A stretch of 64,000 nucleotides of DNA from assembly GCA_937863385.1 (NCBI GenBank), contig CALMBW010000018.1, forward strand, positions 1 through 64,000, given 5' to 3'. Source of the stretch: an uncultured Actinomycetes bacterium (lineage in GTDB: Bacteria; Actinomycetota; CADDZG01; WHSQ01). The stretch's first letter is position 1. Each line of letters begins with the position of its first letter. The notes under the pieces are model-generated. The model did no database searches and was not told the DNA's origin. It saw nothing but the letters and a program-made list of their open reading frames with translations. Both the position numbers and the translations under genes were made by a program. This document shows, one piece after another, positions 1-9,801 of this stretch.

Positions 1-29
1 TATCAGCCGCGAGGGCAAGGTTGACGAGT

Positions 30-72
30 GTCCACTATGCTCCGCGACACCCGTCCACCATGCCCCGCGACA
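30..72. repeat. Two 20-bp imperfect direct repeats
   Basis: Positions 30-49 and 53-72 are two copies of a 20-base unit (GTCCACYATGCYCCGCGACA) that differ at two positions and are spaced 23 bases apart. They lie beside tRNA-Leu at the very edge of the window. Short tandem copies beginning TGT on the other strand resemble the multiple terminal repeats of some insertion sequences (for example IS21-type), but no transposase is visible, so their origin is open. Confidence 0.5.
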
Positions 73-81
73 TCACACTCG

Positions 82-164
82 TGCGGTGGGGGGGATTTGA
101 ACCCCCACACCCTTGCGGGCACTAGCCCCTCAAGCTAGCGTGTCTGCCATTCCACCACCACCGC
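82..164 (-). tRNA. tRNA-Leu (anticodon GAG)
   Basis: The reverse complement folds as a class II tRNA. The acceptor stem GCGGUGG pairs with CCACCGC plus discriminator A. The anticodon stem CUAGC/GCUAG encloses the seven-base loop UUGAGGG, giving anticodon GAG (CUC/CUU leucine codons). A long variable arm typical of leucine tRNAs follows, then a T arm containing GGUUCAAAUC. No CCA end is encoded. The following stretch up to 245 shows no further gene. Confidence 0.95.
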
Positions 165-245
165 ATGACGCCGGTCCGCTGCTGCGAGCTAGGGCGTAAA
201 CAAAGCCCCGGAGTCGTCCAGGGCTCGATCCGAGTATAGCCACCC

Positions 246-1451
246 TTAGGGCAGCCACCAGCTCTCAAGAGTCGTCAGCGGGCGTGATCCGCCCCACCCG
301 ATACCTTCGATATCGCCGCTCCAGGCGATGTACGAGCGCACCCTGCTCAAAGCAACCGTTCCTGGAGCCGCTCCTTGTGTCCGCAGTAGGCGCGCCTCGG
401 CCGGTGACCTCTCTCTCCAACTACCGTAGAAGGTCGCAACATCGGTCTCCAATTGATCCATGCGCACGCCACGGTCGGCGAGTTGGATCTGGATGGCGCG
501 TTGTAAAAGAGCCAGAAGTTCATCTCCATGGGGAACTGCGAGCGCGAATCCTGGCGGTAGCTTGCCGGTGGCGCGACGACCCAAAACATCGCCGTCTTCA
601 CGCAACAGGTCCGCGCCCAGCGCCTCTTCGTCGACCGCGCCAGCCAAAGCCCGTGCGGATGGACCGTCAAAGACGATGCGTTCTCCAACAAAGCGGGCGG
701 TCGAACCTAGCCCCGCACGATCGAGCCGTTGCTCGAGATTGACTGTCGATGGGACCCAGGCAACATCCAGTCGCTTCAAGCGGAGCAGTTCCAGCATGAT
801 CTCGACCGAATCGATGTGTTGGATCACAACCCTCTCTAGGAGAGCTTCGTCCCCCCACCATCCCGGCGATCTCTCCAGGGTGATGCCGGATCCTCTTCGC
901 CGATCGACGATCTCGAAAGGGCCACCAGTTACTCGGGGATCGAAGCTGCCCATCGGAAGTACCGGAGCGTCGGTAGCCAGCACTTCTTCCCAGTTCTCGG
1001 CCGTTCCAGTAGCTACAACCGTGCGAGCGCCGTCTGTTCGCATGTCCTGCACAACAGAGAATCCGGACCCCTTTCGGGAGCGTCTCCACGAGGCCACCAC
1101 ATCATGTGCAGTGATCGGCGCGCCGTTGGTCCATCGCGCGTCTTCGCGCAGAGAGATAACGACCTCCTCGCCACTGATGGTGATGCCCTCTGCAAGCTCA
1201 GGTGCAGTTGTTCTGTCCGGGTTGAAGGTGAACAGTGACGGGTAGAGCGGATCGACGATCGCGTATGTGAGATCCGATGCTTGCCGCGAGTAGGGATCGA
1301 GGGTCTTCGGCTCCCCCAGAACCCCGAACGTGATCGAACCGCCTGGCCGTGGCTGGTTCCCACCTGGACCCATCGAGGGGTCAAGGGCTCGTTCTTCGGG
1401 TGTGCAAGAGATCAGTGCCGCCATGAAGAGTGCGGCGACTACGACTTTCAC
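246..1451 (-). CDS. ABC-type oligopeptide-binding lipoprotein (SBP_bac_5 family), short form
   Basis: The 401-residue protein begins with a signal peptide ending in a lipobox (LISC, Cys at about 16), so it is probably a membrane-anchored solute-binding lipoprotein. The features GSITFGVLGEPKTLDP, a DARWTNGAPITAHDV segment and GGPFEI are typical of the peptide/nickel-binding family. It is shorter than the usual 500-550 residues and the C-terminal lobe is weakly conserved. The GTG start overlaps the stop of the preceding binding-protein gene by four bases (GTGA), so the two are probably translationally coupled. No permease or ATPase genes lie nearby; the substrate cannot be told from the sequence. 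Confidence 0.8.
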   Translation of the reverse strand: MKVVVAALFMAALISCTPEERALDPSMGPGGNQPRPGGSITFGVLGEPKTLDPYSRQASDLTYAIVDPLYPSLFTFNPDRTTAPELAEGITISGEEVVISLREDARWTNGAPITAHDVVASWRRSRKGSGFSVVQDMRTDGARTVVATGTAENWEEVLATDAPVLPMGSFDPRVTGGPFEIVDRRRGSGITLERSPGWWGDEALLERVVIQHIDSVEIMLELLRLKRLDVAWVPSTVNLEQRLDRAGLGSTARFVGERIVFDGPSARALAGAVDEEALGADLLREDGDVLGRRATGKLPPGFALAVPHGDELLALLQRAIQIQLADRGVRMDQLETDVATFYGSWRERSPAEARLLRTQGAAPGTVALSRVRSYIAWSGDIEGIGWGGSRPLTTLESWWLP

Positions 1452-3079
1452 TCTCCCGTCAGCGAGACCGATACCGCGTCGAATCCGCCCATGACATCAA
1501 AGACGATGCCCTCTACGCGGCTCTGAGCAGCCCAATGCGTAACGAAGGAGCCGATGGGCACGATTGGCACCTGGTCCAGGATCTCCTTCTCGGCCTGGAC
1601 GTAAAGCTGCGAACGGCGCCCAGATGAGCTTTCCCTGCGAGCTTGGTCCAAGAGACGGTCGACCTTTCTTGAGGAGAAGCCCGAGTGATTATCGGGAGAG
1701 TTGGATCCGAAGAGGCCTTGTAGGAACACATCGGCTGTCGGATATTCCGCAAGCCAACTCAATCTGTACATATCTTGGTCCCGATCCGTGAGCAGCTCGA
1801 TGAACTTCGGGAACCGATAACCCTTCATCTGGACATCCAGACCCGCTGCTTCGAGATCGTCTCGGATAGAACGTGCCACCTGTCCGTGCGGCTCTCCGAA
1901 GGTGAAATCGATCCTGACTTTCCGTTTGGCGGGCGGAAGGCCGGCCACGATCGTTGCCGCCTGTTCTGGGTCGTAGCTACACAGATCGCCGCAGACATTC
2001 TCTGAGAATCCCGGCATCCCGGCGGGAACGATCCCACGCGGCTCGAGCATCGTGGACTTATAGATCCGAGTTGCGATCCTGCTTCGATCGATAGCGATCG
2101 ATATCGCCCTTCGAAGGCTCCTGGATCTCAGATAGGGCGACCCGACATTGAGCCCGAAACTGTAGGACGCCAAGAACGGTTGGAAACCTCTCTCCCCGAA
2201 CGCCTCCGCTGCAGCGTCCGTTTGCCCCACCGGCACTTCAGCGACATCGAACTCTCCATCAACGAATCGCAGCCATGAGGTGGCTGCATCCGGGAAAGGC
2301 AGGAAGCGGATCCCCTCCAGTGGCGCCGTACGAACGAATCCCTCAAACCTCCTGAGCAGAACCGGCCCACCAGGAGCCCAAGGCTCCGCCATCTGGAACG
2401 GCCCGTTACCTATCGGCGCCGCAAGGAACCCCTCCTCGTCCTGGACCGCCGACTCGGGTAATGGCACCAATCCCGGATGTGTGAGGACGGCGGGAAACTC
2501 CATGAACGGTTCGGTGAGCTCGATCACAAGAGTGAGGTCATCGGGAGTCTTGATACCTCTGAGAGACCGAGCATCTCCCGTCTGATTCACCTCGATGAAG
2601 CCGTCAACTCGGTCGAGGGTGTATGCCAGCTGGGAAGCGTTCTGGCGAGCAGCTATGCGATCGAATGCGAAAGCGAAGTCGCGTGACGTGACAGGCGTTC
2701 CGTCATGGAATGTCATTCCCTGGCGCAAGGTGAATATGAACCGACGTCCACCCTCGGCAACCTCCCAGGATTCTGCAGCCGCCGGCACGACCTCCTCGGT
2801 CGATTGATCCCATGCGGTGAGCGACTCGAAGAGCTGGCGCGCGATCAACACAGAGCCGGGGTCTTGGATCCTCATCGGGTCAAGGGTCGAGGGTTCTGTG
2901 ATCGCTACGTCGAGAACGTCGTCGTCGTCTGAGAAACCCCCAAGTGAAGGAGACAGCGACGGCACTGCAGTGTCGTCAAGGGTGGCACTCGCCTCTGGGT
3001 CTACGTCTCCCCCGCTATCGCCCGTACAGGCACCCAAGAGAACCAGGCAGGCAAGGCAAAGAGCCACCCTGGCTCGCAT
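1448..3079 (-). CDS. ABC-type peptide-binding lipoprotein (SBP_bac_5 family)
   Basis: This is a 543-residue extracytoplasmic binding protein. The reading frame is open far upstream, but the start at 3079 is chosen because it is followed directly by a lipoprotein signal peptide with lipobox LLGAC; longer versions would run back through secG. Family hallmarks include an EPSTLDP segment, LRQGMTFHDGTPVTSRDF, and a C-terminal region around DMYRLSWLAEYPTADVFLQ. Length is normal for the family. It lies just downstream of secG and is coupled to a second, shorter binding protein. Transport genes are absent here, so the partner transporter must be elsewhere or these act as orphan receptors. Confidence 0.85.
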   Translation of the reverse strand: MRARVALCLACLVLLGACTGDSGGDVDPEASATLDDTAVPSLSPSLGGFSDDDDVLDVAITEPSTLDPMRIQDPGSVLIARQLFESLTAWDQSTEEVVPAAAESWEVAEGGRRFIFTLRQGMTFHDGTPVTSRDFAFAFDRIAARQNASQLAYTLDRVDGFIEVNQTGDARSLRGIKTPDDLTLVIELTEPFMEFPAVLTHPGLVPLPESAVQDEEGFLAAPIGNGPFQMAEPWAPGGPVLLRRFEGFVRTAPLEGIRFLPFPDAATSWLRFVDGEFDVAEVPVGQTDAAAEAFGERGFQPFLASYSFGLNVGSPYLRSRSLRRAISIAIDRSRIATRIYKSTMLEPRGIVPAGMPGFSENVCGDLCSYDPEQAATIVAGLPPAKRKVRIDFTFGEPHGQVARSIRDDLEAAGLDVQMKGYRFPKFIELLTDRDQDMYRLSWLAEYPTADVFLQGLFGSNSPDNHSGFSSRKVDRLLDQARRESSSGRRSQLYVQAEKEILDQVPIVPIGSFVTHWAAQSRVEGIVFDVMGGFDAVSVSLTGE

Positions 3080-3093
3080 CGGGGTGGATCCGC

Positions 3094-3330
3094 TCAGGAG
3101 AGTCTGAAGGCGAGGAGGATCGTGGTACCGGTGAAAACGATGGCCGTGACGATCGTTATCCGGTCGAGGTTCTTCTCCATGACGGTGGAACCCATGGCCT
3201 GGGTCTGCATCCCCCCACCGAACATCTCGGACACACCGCCGCCACGGCCAGCGTGGAGAAGGATGAAGAGGATCAACATCAGGGATGCGATCACGTGGAT
3301 GATCACCAAGATCGGGGTCAACAACAACAC
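3094..3330 (-). CDS. secG: Protein translocase subunit SecG
   Basis: A 78-residue inner-membrane protein with two hydrophobic helices (about residues 1-24 and 55-76) separated by a Gly-rich loop (HAGRGGGVSEMFGG). This layout and motif are characteristic of SecG, the accessory subunit of the SecYEG channel that assists SecA-driven export. It sits a few genes downstream of apgM, tpiA, pgk and gap in the usual actinobacterial order, although the BlaI/M56 pair is inserted between. The 65 bases upstream hold no other visible gene. Confidence 0.93.
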   Translation of the reverse strand: MLLLTPILVIIHVIASLMLILFILLHAGRGGGVSEMFGGGMQTQAMGSTVMEKNLDRITIVTAIVFTGTTILLAFRLS

Positions 3331-3395
3331 CTCGTTCGTTCTTTAGCTGGGCTGGAGCCCCTAGCGTAGCGCAGGACGCCGGTGTCCGGACGCCT

Positions 3396-4799
3396 TCAGA
3401 GCTGCTGCTGGATCCGGTAGATCCCGATGCCCGACCCCCCCACTTGGGAGATGATCGGCTCGGCAAGCCAGTTCTGGCGGGCTTCCCATCGCACCGTGGC
3501 GGAGCTGATGCCCTGGATCCTCTGGCCAACGGCATCTATCCAGGCCTGCAGGTCTGACGGCTTGACCCTCACGGTTGGAGACAGGGGCTTACCCAAGACC
3601 CTCACCGGAAGTGCGAGGTCACGCTTGTTCCGAGCACGGGTGGACACCGTTGCACCAGGAGGGACCGTGTTGGTCTTCGCCAACCGTTTGGGAACCTCAT
3701 AGAACTCCCCTTCGATGGGCGACGGGTCGCCCCACACGATCGCGAATGCGTTCGATCTTTCGTCGACGATCCGCTCAGCGACCTGCAGGCCGACCAGAGC
3801 CACGATCAAGGCAGCAACCATGAATGGGATCTTGCTCATCGATGCAACGCTTGCTCGTCCGTCGGCCACCGCGATCAGATCCGACACCCGCTTGGAGATG
3901 CGGTACCCGGGCCTCCAGAACGCTAGAACGGCGCGTTGCTGCAAGGTCCTCCTGTGCTTGGCTATCTCGACGATCTTCAAGAGACCAGATGCCACAGCGA
4001 GTGGATCACCGGTTAGGGCTGCTGCCCTCCGGTCCGCTTCAAACTCACGATCGTGGATCAGCCTTCGTAGAGCGATATGAGCTATCGGGTTCCACGCGAC
4101 GAGATCTCGGAACACTCCGGCGACAACCACGACAGGGACATCGCGGGACTGGAGGTGCGCGACTTCGTGGGCCACGATCGCATCAAGTTCCTCCTGATCG
4201 AAGACGTGCAGAAGATCCTCGGACACAAGGATCGACCCTCGCCGCATCCCAGCTGCGAAAACTCCGGTGACCCCAGGGGGCAGCATCATGACTCTGGGCA
4301 GGCAACGGAGGTTCGCCCTCCTCGACATCTCGGCGACGCTCGCAAGCAGGCGGGGGTCTCCAGCCGGCCGGCACCTAGAGATAAGCCTGCGCACCATGTA
4401 CATCCCGGCGCCACGACGAAAGAGCATGAACGAAACCACGAAGAGCCCGATGAGCAATATCCATGGACCCGCCCGCCCTGAGATCGCATAGGGAACGATG
4501 GCGTTGCCATCGTTGACCATCAAGAGATGGAACAAGGATTGAGAATGATCCATCAGGGCCAAACCCAAGGGGCGCATCACCGAGATCTCAGGCAGTAGTC
4601 CCCGCTGATAGACGATCCCGGCTACCAAAGGCAGCACCAGCGGGGTGACCAACAACAGACTCGAGGCGAGACCACCCGGACGAGCGAGCAGCTGACGAAG
4701 CAGGAGCGCGCAAACGAGTGTCGCCAGTGAGACCGCCATGATGACCATCCAGGCGGAATCGGTCTCTAGTGTCAGAACTGTGGGCGCTGCCCAGGTCAC
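3396..4799 (-). CDS. BlaR1-like M56 family membrane metallopeptidase
   Basis: The 467-residue protein has N-terminal transmembrane helices and a cytoplasmic zinc-protease domain with HEVAH (about residues 213-217) and a downstream EFEADRRAA segment that probably supplies the third zinc ligand. In the BlaR1/MecR1 family this protease inactivates a BlaI-type repressor. The partner repressor is the immediately upstream gene, overlapping by four bases, so the two form one unit. No penicillin-binding sensor domain is recognisable; the C-terminal part after about residue 330 is a short extracytoplasmic region of unknown ligand. Confidence 0.85.
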   Translation of the reverse strand: MTWAAPTVLTLETDSAWMVIMAVSLATLVCALLLRQLLARPGGLASSLLLVTPLVLPLVAGIVYQRGLLPEISVMRPLGLALMDHSQSLFHLLMVNDGNAIVPYAISGRAGPWILLIGLFVVSFMLFRRGAGMYMVRRLISRCRPAGDPRLLASVAEMSRRANLRCLPRVMMLPPGVTGVFAAGMRRGSILVSEDLLHVFDQEELDAIVAHEVAHLQSRDVPVVVVAGVFRDLVAWNPIAHIALRRLIHDREFEADRRAAALTGDPLAVASGLLKIVEIAKHRRTLQQRAVLAFWRPGYRISKRVSDLIAVADGRASVASMSKIPFMVAALIVALVGLQVAERIVDERSNAFAIVWGDPSPIEGEFYEVPKRLAKTNTVPPGATVSTRARNKRDLALPVRVLGKPLSPTVRVKPSDLQAWIDAVGQRIQGISSATVRWEARQNWLAEPIISQVGGSGIGIYRIQQQL

Positions 4800-5206
4800 C
4801 TCGCGCGCTTTCGATCCTCTATCGCCCGTCTAAGACGGTCGATGACCTCATCGTCTTCTTCCCCCACCCGGTCAACGAAGTATGCAACCGCCGGATCTGG
4901 GAAGTGATCTACCAACCAATCGACAACATTCTTGACCGTCGAGCGCGCATACTGATCGCGCGTAACGACAGCTTCGTAGTGGTGAGCAGGATGCTCCTCT
5001 ATCCGTCGCAGGAATCCCTTGTCTGCGAGGCGGCCGAGGGTTGTCATGACAGTGGTGTAGGCGATCGGGCGACGAGCCTCCAAGGACGAGTGAACGTCCC
5101 TCACGGTTACATCCCCGGTCTCCCAGACGACTTCCATGATCTCGTTCTCGAGAGGCCCGAGGACCTCTGCCAACGAATGCCTGCGGCGTGCAGCGCTCAA
5201 GAACAA
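4796..5206 (-). CDS. BlaI/MecI/CopY-family transcriptional repressor
   Basis: A 136-residue winged-helix repressor. LGPLENEIMEVVWETGDVTV and AYTTVMTTLGRLADKGFL are the family DNA-binding signature, and the C-terminal third provides the dimerisation helix. The start is TTG at 5206, supported by a strong GGAGGGGG ribosome-binding site seven bases upstream. A palindromic operator lies just upstream, so autoregulation is likely. It is coupled to the M56 protease gene, as in bla and mec sensors. The inducing signal and any distant targets are unknown. Confidence 0.9.
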   Translation of the reverse strand: MFLSAARRRHSLAEVLGPLENEIMEVVWETGDVTVRDVHSSLEARRPIAYTTVMTTLGRLADKGFLRRIEEHPAHHYEAVVTRDQYARSTVKNVVDWLVDHFPDPAVAYFVDRVGEEDDEVIDRLRRAIEDRKRAR

Positions 5207-5222
5207 GCCCCCTCCGTGTGCC

Positions 5223-5238
5223 TACTAATGGGATAGTA
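5223..5238. promoter_or_regulatory. Putative BlaI operator
   Basis: TACTAATGGGATAGTA is an inverted repeat with perfect five-base arms (TACTA/TAGTA) and a six-base spacer. It lies 17 bases upstream of the repressor start codon. The arms match the kind of palindrome bound by BlaI-family proteins in actinobacteria and firmicutes, so it probably mediates autorepression. Confidence 0.65.
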
Positions 5239-5269
5239 ATACCGCCCCGGCAACAAAGCCAGTGAGCCG

Positions 5270-6556
5270 TTACCCTTTCGCCAGCTTCACGAGATTCGGC
5301 ATGATCTGGGGGCCGAGAAGGTGGCCCAGCCCTCCTCTGCGAGCGGCAGTCTCTCCATAAACATCGACCGCGTCGGATGAGACCCCGCCGCCGGAAACCA
5401 CCAAAGGAACCGGACCATCCGTGTGCGCCTTACGAGCACAAGAAGTCGAATGATCGGCGGTCACGGCAACTACGCTGCGCCGCAGATCGATCCCGTCCAG
5501 CAGTATCGAGAAGAAGACTTCGTCGATCAGCGCGATATTCGCCATCTTGGCTTCGTGGTCGCCATCGTGGGCCGGTACGTCTGGTCCCTTGATGTGGATG
5601 TAGAGCCCGCCAAAGCCCTCGATCGCGTCCACGGCCAGATTCGCCCAAGCCTCGTATTGCTCGGCCTCAGGTATCCCGGCGGGTGCGTCCACGACTCCCA
5701 TATCCATCAGGCGCGCGATACCCAGTTCAACCGGCATCTCGACGAAACATCCCATCTGAAGCCCGAACTTCTTGGCGAAAGGCACGAGGTCTGGGACGTG
5801 GTCACCGCCGTCACGAGTCAGGATGAAGTTGCCGGCGAGCTTTCCTTCTGCTCGCCTCCGCGCATTCACTTCAGATGCCTCAAGAACCTCGTACGCTCCT
5901 TCAAGCCAGGCGTTCGTGAGCTCTGAGGCGCGCTGGGCCCGCGGGTCATCTTCGTTGCCTGGGATTGGGCCCACGGTCACCACGTAGTTGTCGAAAGTCT
6001 CGAGGGCAACCCCGAGTGCCCCTTGGCGAGCGTAAGCAGGGTCCGAGTTCTGCACTTCAGCGGAAAGGGGCCCGTCGTGCGAACGCAACACCAGGCATCC
6101 TCGATGCCCGATCGTTGCCTTGAACTCGAAATCGGCCCCCGGCAACGACACCTTGGCCTGGACCTCGTCCGCCAGCTGACGGGCCTCCTCCGAACTGAGA
6201 TCACGTCCCACACGTCGATCGAGGATCGCGTATCGGTCACCTTCTCGCTCGACGGTTGCGAAGTTCACTCGATAGGCGAGATCGCCGTTGTTCACGGTAA
6301 GTCCCGAACCGATCGATTCGAGGGGGCCACGACCGGTGTGGTGCTCGTGCGGGTCATAGCCCAGGATCGAGAAGACGGCGATATCGGATTCAGGCGCGAT
6401 CCCCTCGCCGACAGTTGTCACGTAGCCGTTGAGACCCTCTCGTGCAAGACGGTCAAGATTGGGCGTGCGGGCAGCTTCCAGAGGGGTCTTTCCGTCGAGC
6501 TGCGGCAATGGATCGTCACCGAGCCCGTCGAGGATCACATAGAAGACATTCTTCAC
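5270..6556 (-). CDS. apgM: Cofactor-independent phosphoglycerate mutase, archaeal type (ApgM)
   Basis: The 428-residue enzyme interconverts 3- and 2-phosphoglycerate in glycolysis and gluconeogenesis. The alkaline-phosphatase-fold motifs are visible: the N-terminal DGLGD metal site, ESDIAVFSILGYDP with the likely nucleophile serine, and a C-terminal AVTADHSTS segment. It belongs to the archaeal-type 2,3-BPG-independent family rather than the GpmI or GpmA types. Its stop-start context overlaps tpiA by four bases, so it is the distal gene of a pgk-tpiA-apgM unit. Confidence 0.92.
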   Translation of the reverse strand: MKNVFYVILDGLGDDPLPQLDGKTPLEAARTPNLDRLAREGLNGYVTTVGEGIAPESDIAVFSILGYDPHEHHTGRGPLESIGSGLTVNNGDLAYRVNFATVEREGDRYAILDRRVGRDLSSEEARQLADEVQAKVSLPGADFEFKATIGHRGCLVLRSHDGPLSAEVQNSDPAYARQGALGVALETFDNYVVTVGPIPGNEDDPRAQRASELTNAWLEGAYEVLEASEVNARRRAEGKLAGNFILTRDGGDHVPDLVPFAKKFGLQMGCFVEMPVELGIARLMDMGVVDAPAGIPEAEQYEAWANLAVDAIEGFGGLYIHIKGPDVPAHDGDHEAKMANIALIDEVFFSILLDGIDLRRSVVAVTADHSTSCARKAHTDGPVPLVVSGGGVSSDAVDVYGETAARRGGLGHLLGPQIMPNLVKLAKG

Positions 6557-7320
6557 GGTGCCGCCTTGACGATCTGGGCGAACTCGCCAGCTTCCAGCGA
6601 AGCTCCGCCGACCAATCCCCCATCGATGTCCGGTTGCCCAAAGAGGGACGCGGCGTTGCCCGCCTTCACGCTGCCCCCATAGAGGATCCGCACGGCGTCG
6701 GCTACCTCCGGTCCATGAGCAGAACGCAGCACGTAACGGATGTGGGCGATGGTCGATTGAGCATCTTCGGGCGTGGCCGTCTTACCGGTGCCGATCGCCC
6801 AGATCGGTTCGTAGGCCACTACCGTGGCTGCGACTCGTTCGTTCGAGAGACCTTCGAGCCCCTGTGTTACCTGAGTTTCCACCTTGCTCTGGGTTCTCCC
6901 TGCCTCGCGCTCCTCGTCGGTCTCTCCACAACACATGATGGGCACCAGGCCATGTTCGAAAGCCGCCTTCATCTTGCGATTGACGATCTCATCTGTCTCA
7001 AAGAAAAGCTCACGGCGTTCCGAGTGTCCGAGCACGACGTAGTCACAACGCAGGGCTTTCAACATCGGCGGCGATACCTCACCCGTAAATGCTCCGTCGC
7101 TTTCCCAATGCATGTTCTGTGCCCCGAGACCGAACTCTTGATGCCGATCCTCGGTCGTTGTCTGGACCGACCGCAAGGCGGTGAAGGGGGGAACGAGAAC
7201 CACCTCTACTCGGTCCTGATCGAAGTCTGCGAGATGGTGACCTAGCTCCTCGACGAAATGGATCGCGTCAAGATGCGTCTTGTTCATCTTCCAGTTGCCC
7301 GCCACTAGCGGCTTCCTCAT
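6553..7320 (-). CDS. tpiA: Triosephosphate isomerase
   Basis: A 255-residue TIM barrel that interconverts dihydroxyacetone phosphate and glyceraldehyde 3-phosphate. It has the N-terminal AGNWKMN, the catalytic His in LGHSERRELF and the catalytic-Glu signature AYEPIWAIGTG, with the phosphate-binding YGGSV near the end. The start at 7320 is chosen because it immediately precedes the conserved N-terminus; a longer frame would run into pgk. It overlaps pgk and apgM by four bases each. Confidence 0.96.
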   Translation of the reverse strand: MRKPLVAGNWKMNKTHLDAIHFVEELGHHLADFDQDRVEVVLVPPFTALRSVQTTTEDRHQEFGLGAQNMHWESDGAFTGEVSPPMLKALRCDYVVLGHSERRELFFETDEIVNRKMKAAFEHGLVPIMCCGETDEEREAGRTQSKVETQVTQGLEGLSNERVAATVVAYEPIWAIGTGKTATPEDAQSTIAHIRYVLRSAHGPEVADAVRILYGGSVKAGNAASLFGQPDIDGGLVGGASLEAGEFAQIVKAAP

Positions 7321-8528
7321 CCGTTTCTCCTTTGGTTCCTGAGCGCTTGGATACCCGGCAGCTCTTTGCCCTCCAGCAGTTCCAAAGAGGCCCCGCCACC
7401 GGTGGAAAGGTGTGAAACACGTTCGGTCCAACCCAGCTCCTTCAAAGCGGCTGCGGAGTCACCGCCCCCGACCACCGAGTACGCACCAGCCTCGGTCGCG
7501 GAAACGACGGCTTGGGCGACCCCCCGTGTCCCCTGTGAAAACTCTTCGATCTCAAAGATCCCCATGGGCCCGTTCCAGAGGATGGTCTTTGCCCCGGCGA
7601 TCGCGTCGGCAAAGAGTTCGGTAGTGCGAGGTCCGATGTCGACACCCATGCGCTCACCGATCTCGGCGAGCGTCACTGCTTCATGCGCTGCGCCTTTGTG
7701 GGGGGAATCAGCCGCGATCACATCCACAGGCACCAAGATCTCTACCTTCGCCTGGGCGGCACGGTCGAGGACCTCGCGAACCTCTTCGATCCGGTCATCT
7801 TCCACCAACGAGCGACCCACATCGTGCCCCTGGGCCTTCAGTAACGTGAACGCCATCGCGCCGCCGATGCACATCGCATCCACGACGCGAAGGAGGTTGC
7901 CGATCACCGCCAACTTGTCCGACACCTTCGCGCCACCGAGGATCGCCACGTAGGGGCGCTCTGGAGCTGCCAAGACCTTCTCGAGCTTCTCCACCTCGTT
8001 CTGGAGGAGCAAGCCCGCCGCCGACGGAAGCAATTCAGAAACCCCTACCACCGACGCATGAGCTCGGTGAGCAGATCCGAATGCATCGAGGACGAACGCG
8101 TCGGCTAACTGCGCATAGGCCCGGGCGAGATCAGGGTCGTTCTTGGTCTCCCCAGGCTCGAAGCGAACGTTCTCCAACAAGATGATGTCGGCATTCGACA
8201 TAGACGCGGCTACAGCCTCGTTACCGACCACGGTATCGAGTACCTCAACGTGCTGACCAAGAAGTTGCTCTAGCCGCCGGCCCACCGGAGCGAGCCGCAG
8301 CGATCCATCGACCTCTCCTTTGGGTCGGCCCAGATGGCTGCAGAGGAGAACGCGCGCGCCCTTCTCCAGCAGTGATTCGATCGTGGGCAAGGCAGACCGG
8401 ATCCGAAGATCGTCGATGATCTCCGAACCGGAAAGCGGCACGTTGAAGTCGCATCTGACCAACACCCGCTTACCGGTTACGTGCCCGGCTTCGTGAAGGT
8501 CATCGATCGTGGGGAGTCGGGTTGTCAT
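7317..8528 (-). CDS. pgk: Phosphoglycerate kinase
   Basis: A 403-residue glycolytic kinase that makes ATP from 1,3-bisphosphoglycerate. It shows the family signature RVLVRCDFNVP near residue 20, a SHLGRP motif, the nucleotide-binding GGAKVSDK and the C-terminal GGGDSAAA. Length is normal. It is followed by tpiA with a four-base overlap. Upstream, 160 bases separate it from gap; I see no clear terminator there. Confidence 0.97.
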   Translation of the reverse strand: MTTRLPTIDDLHEAGHVTGKRVLVRCDFNVPLSGSEIIDDLRIRSALPTIESLLEKGARVLLCSHLGRPKGEVDGSLRLAPVGRRLEQLLGQHVEVLDTVVGNEAVAASMSNADIILLENVRFEPGETKNDPDLARAYAQLADAFVLDAFGSAHRAHASVVGVSELLPSAAGLLLQNEVEKLEKVLAAPERPYVAILGGAKVSDKLAVIGNLLRVVDAMCIGGAMAFTLLKAQGHDVGRSLVEDDRIEEVREVLDRAAQAKVEILVPVDVIAADSPHKGAAHEAVTLAEIGERMGVDIGPRTTELFADAIAGAKTILWNGPMGIFEIEEFSQGTRGVAQAVVSATEAGAYSVVGGGDSAAALKELGWTERVSHLSTGGGASLELLEGKELPGIQALRNQRRNG

Positions 8529-8689
8529 GGGGGTCGAGTGTAACCAGTACCCTCTCGCTCAAGTAGTGCCGGCGGCGGGCAACTACCCGCGACCCAAGTC
8601 CTCGATCGAACGCCTCTGGAACACCGAGATATGACGATCGGCCGCGAATCAGCCACGCGATAAACCCTCTAGTGCTAGACCACTGGGCC

Positions 8690-9745
<1,056 letters not shown>

Positions 9746-9801
9746 CTAAGCAACCGCGCGCAGTGTGCGGCGTGGATGCTCGCTACGGTCATCGCACGGG
9801 G

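Noticed and set aside
3080-3535. Extended N-terminus of the second binding protein
   Set aside because: The extra 152 residues run antiparallel-free through secG in another frame and lack any family match, while a lipoprotein signal begins at 3079.
8529-8689. Possible tRNA or terminator between pgk and gap
   Set aside because: No cloverleaf or stable hairpin with U tail could be found.
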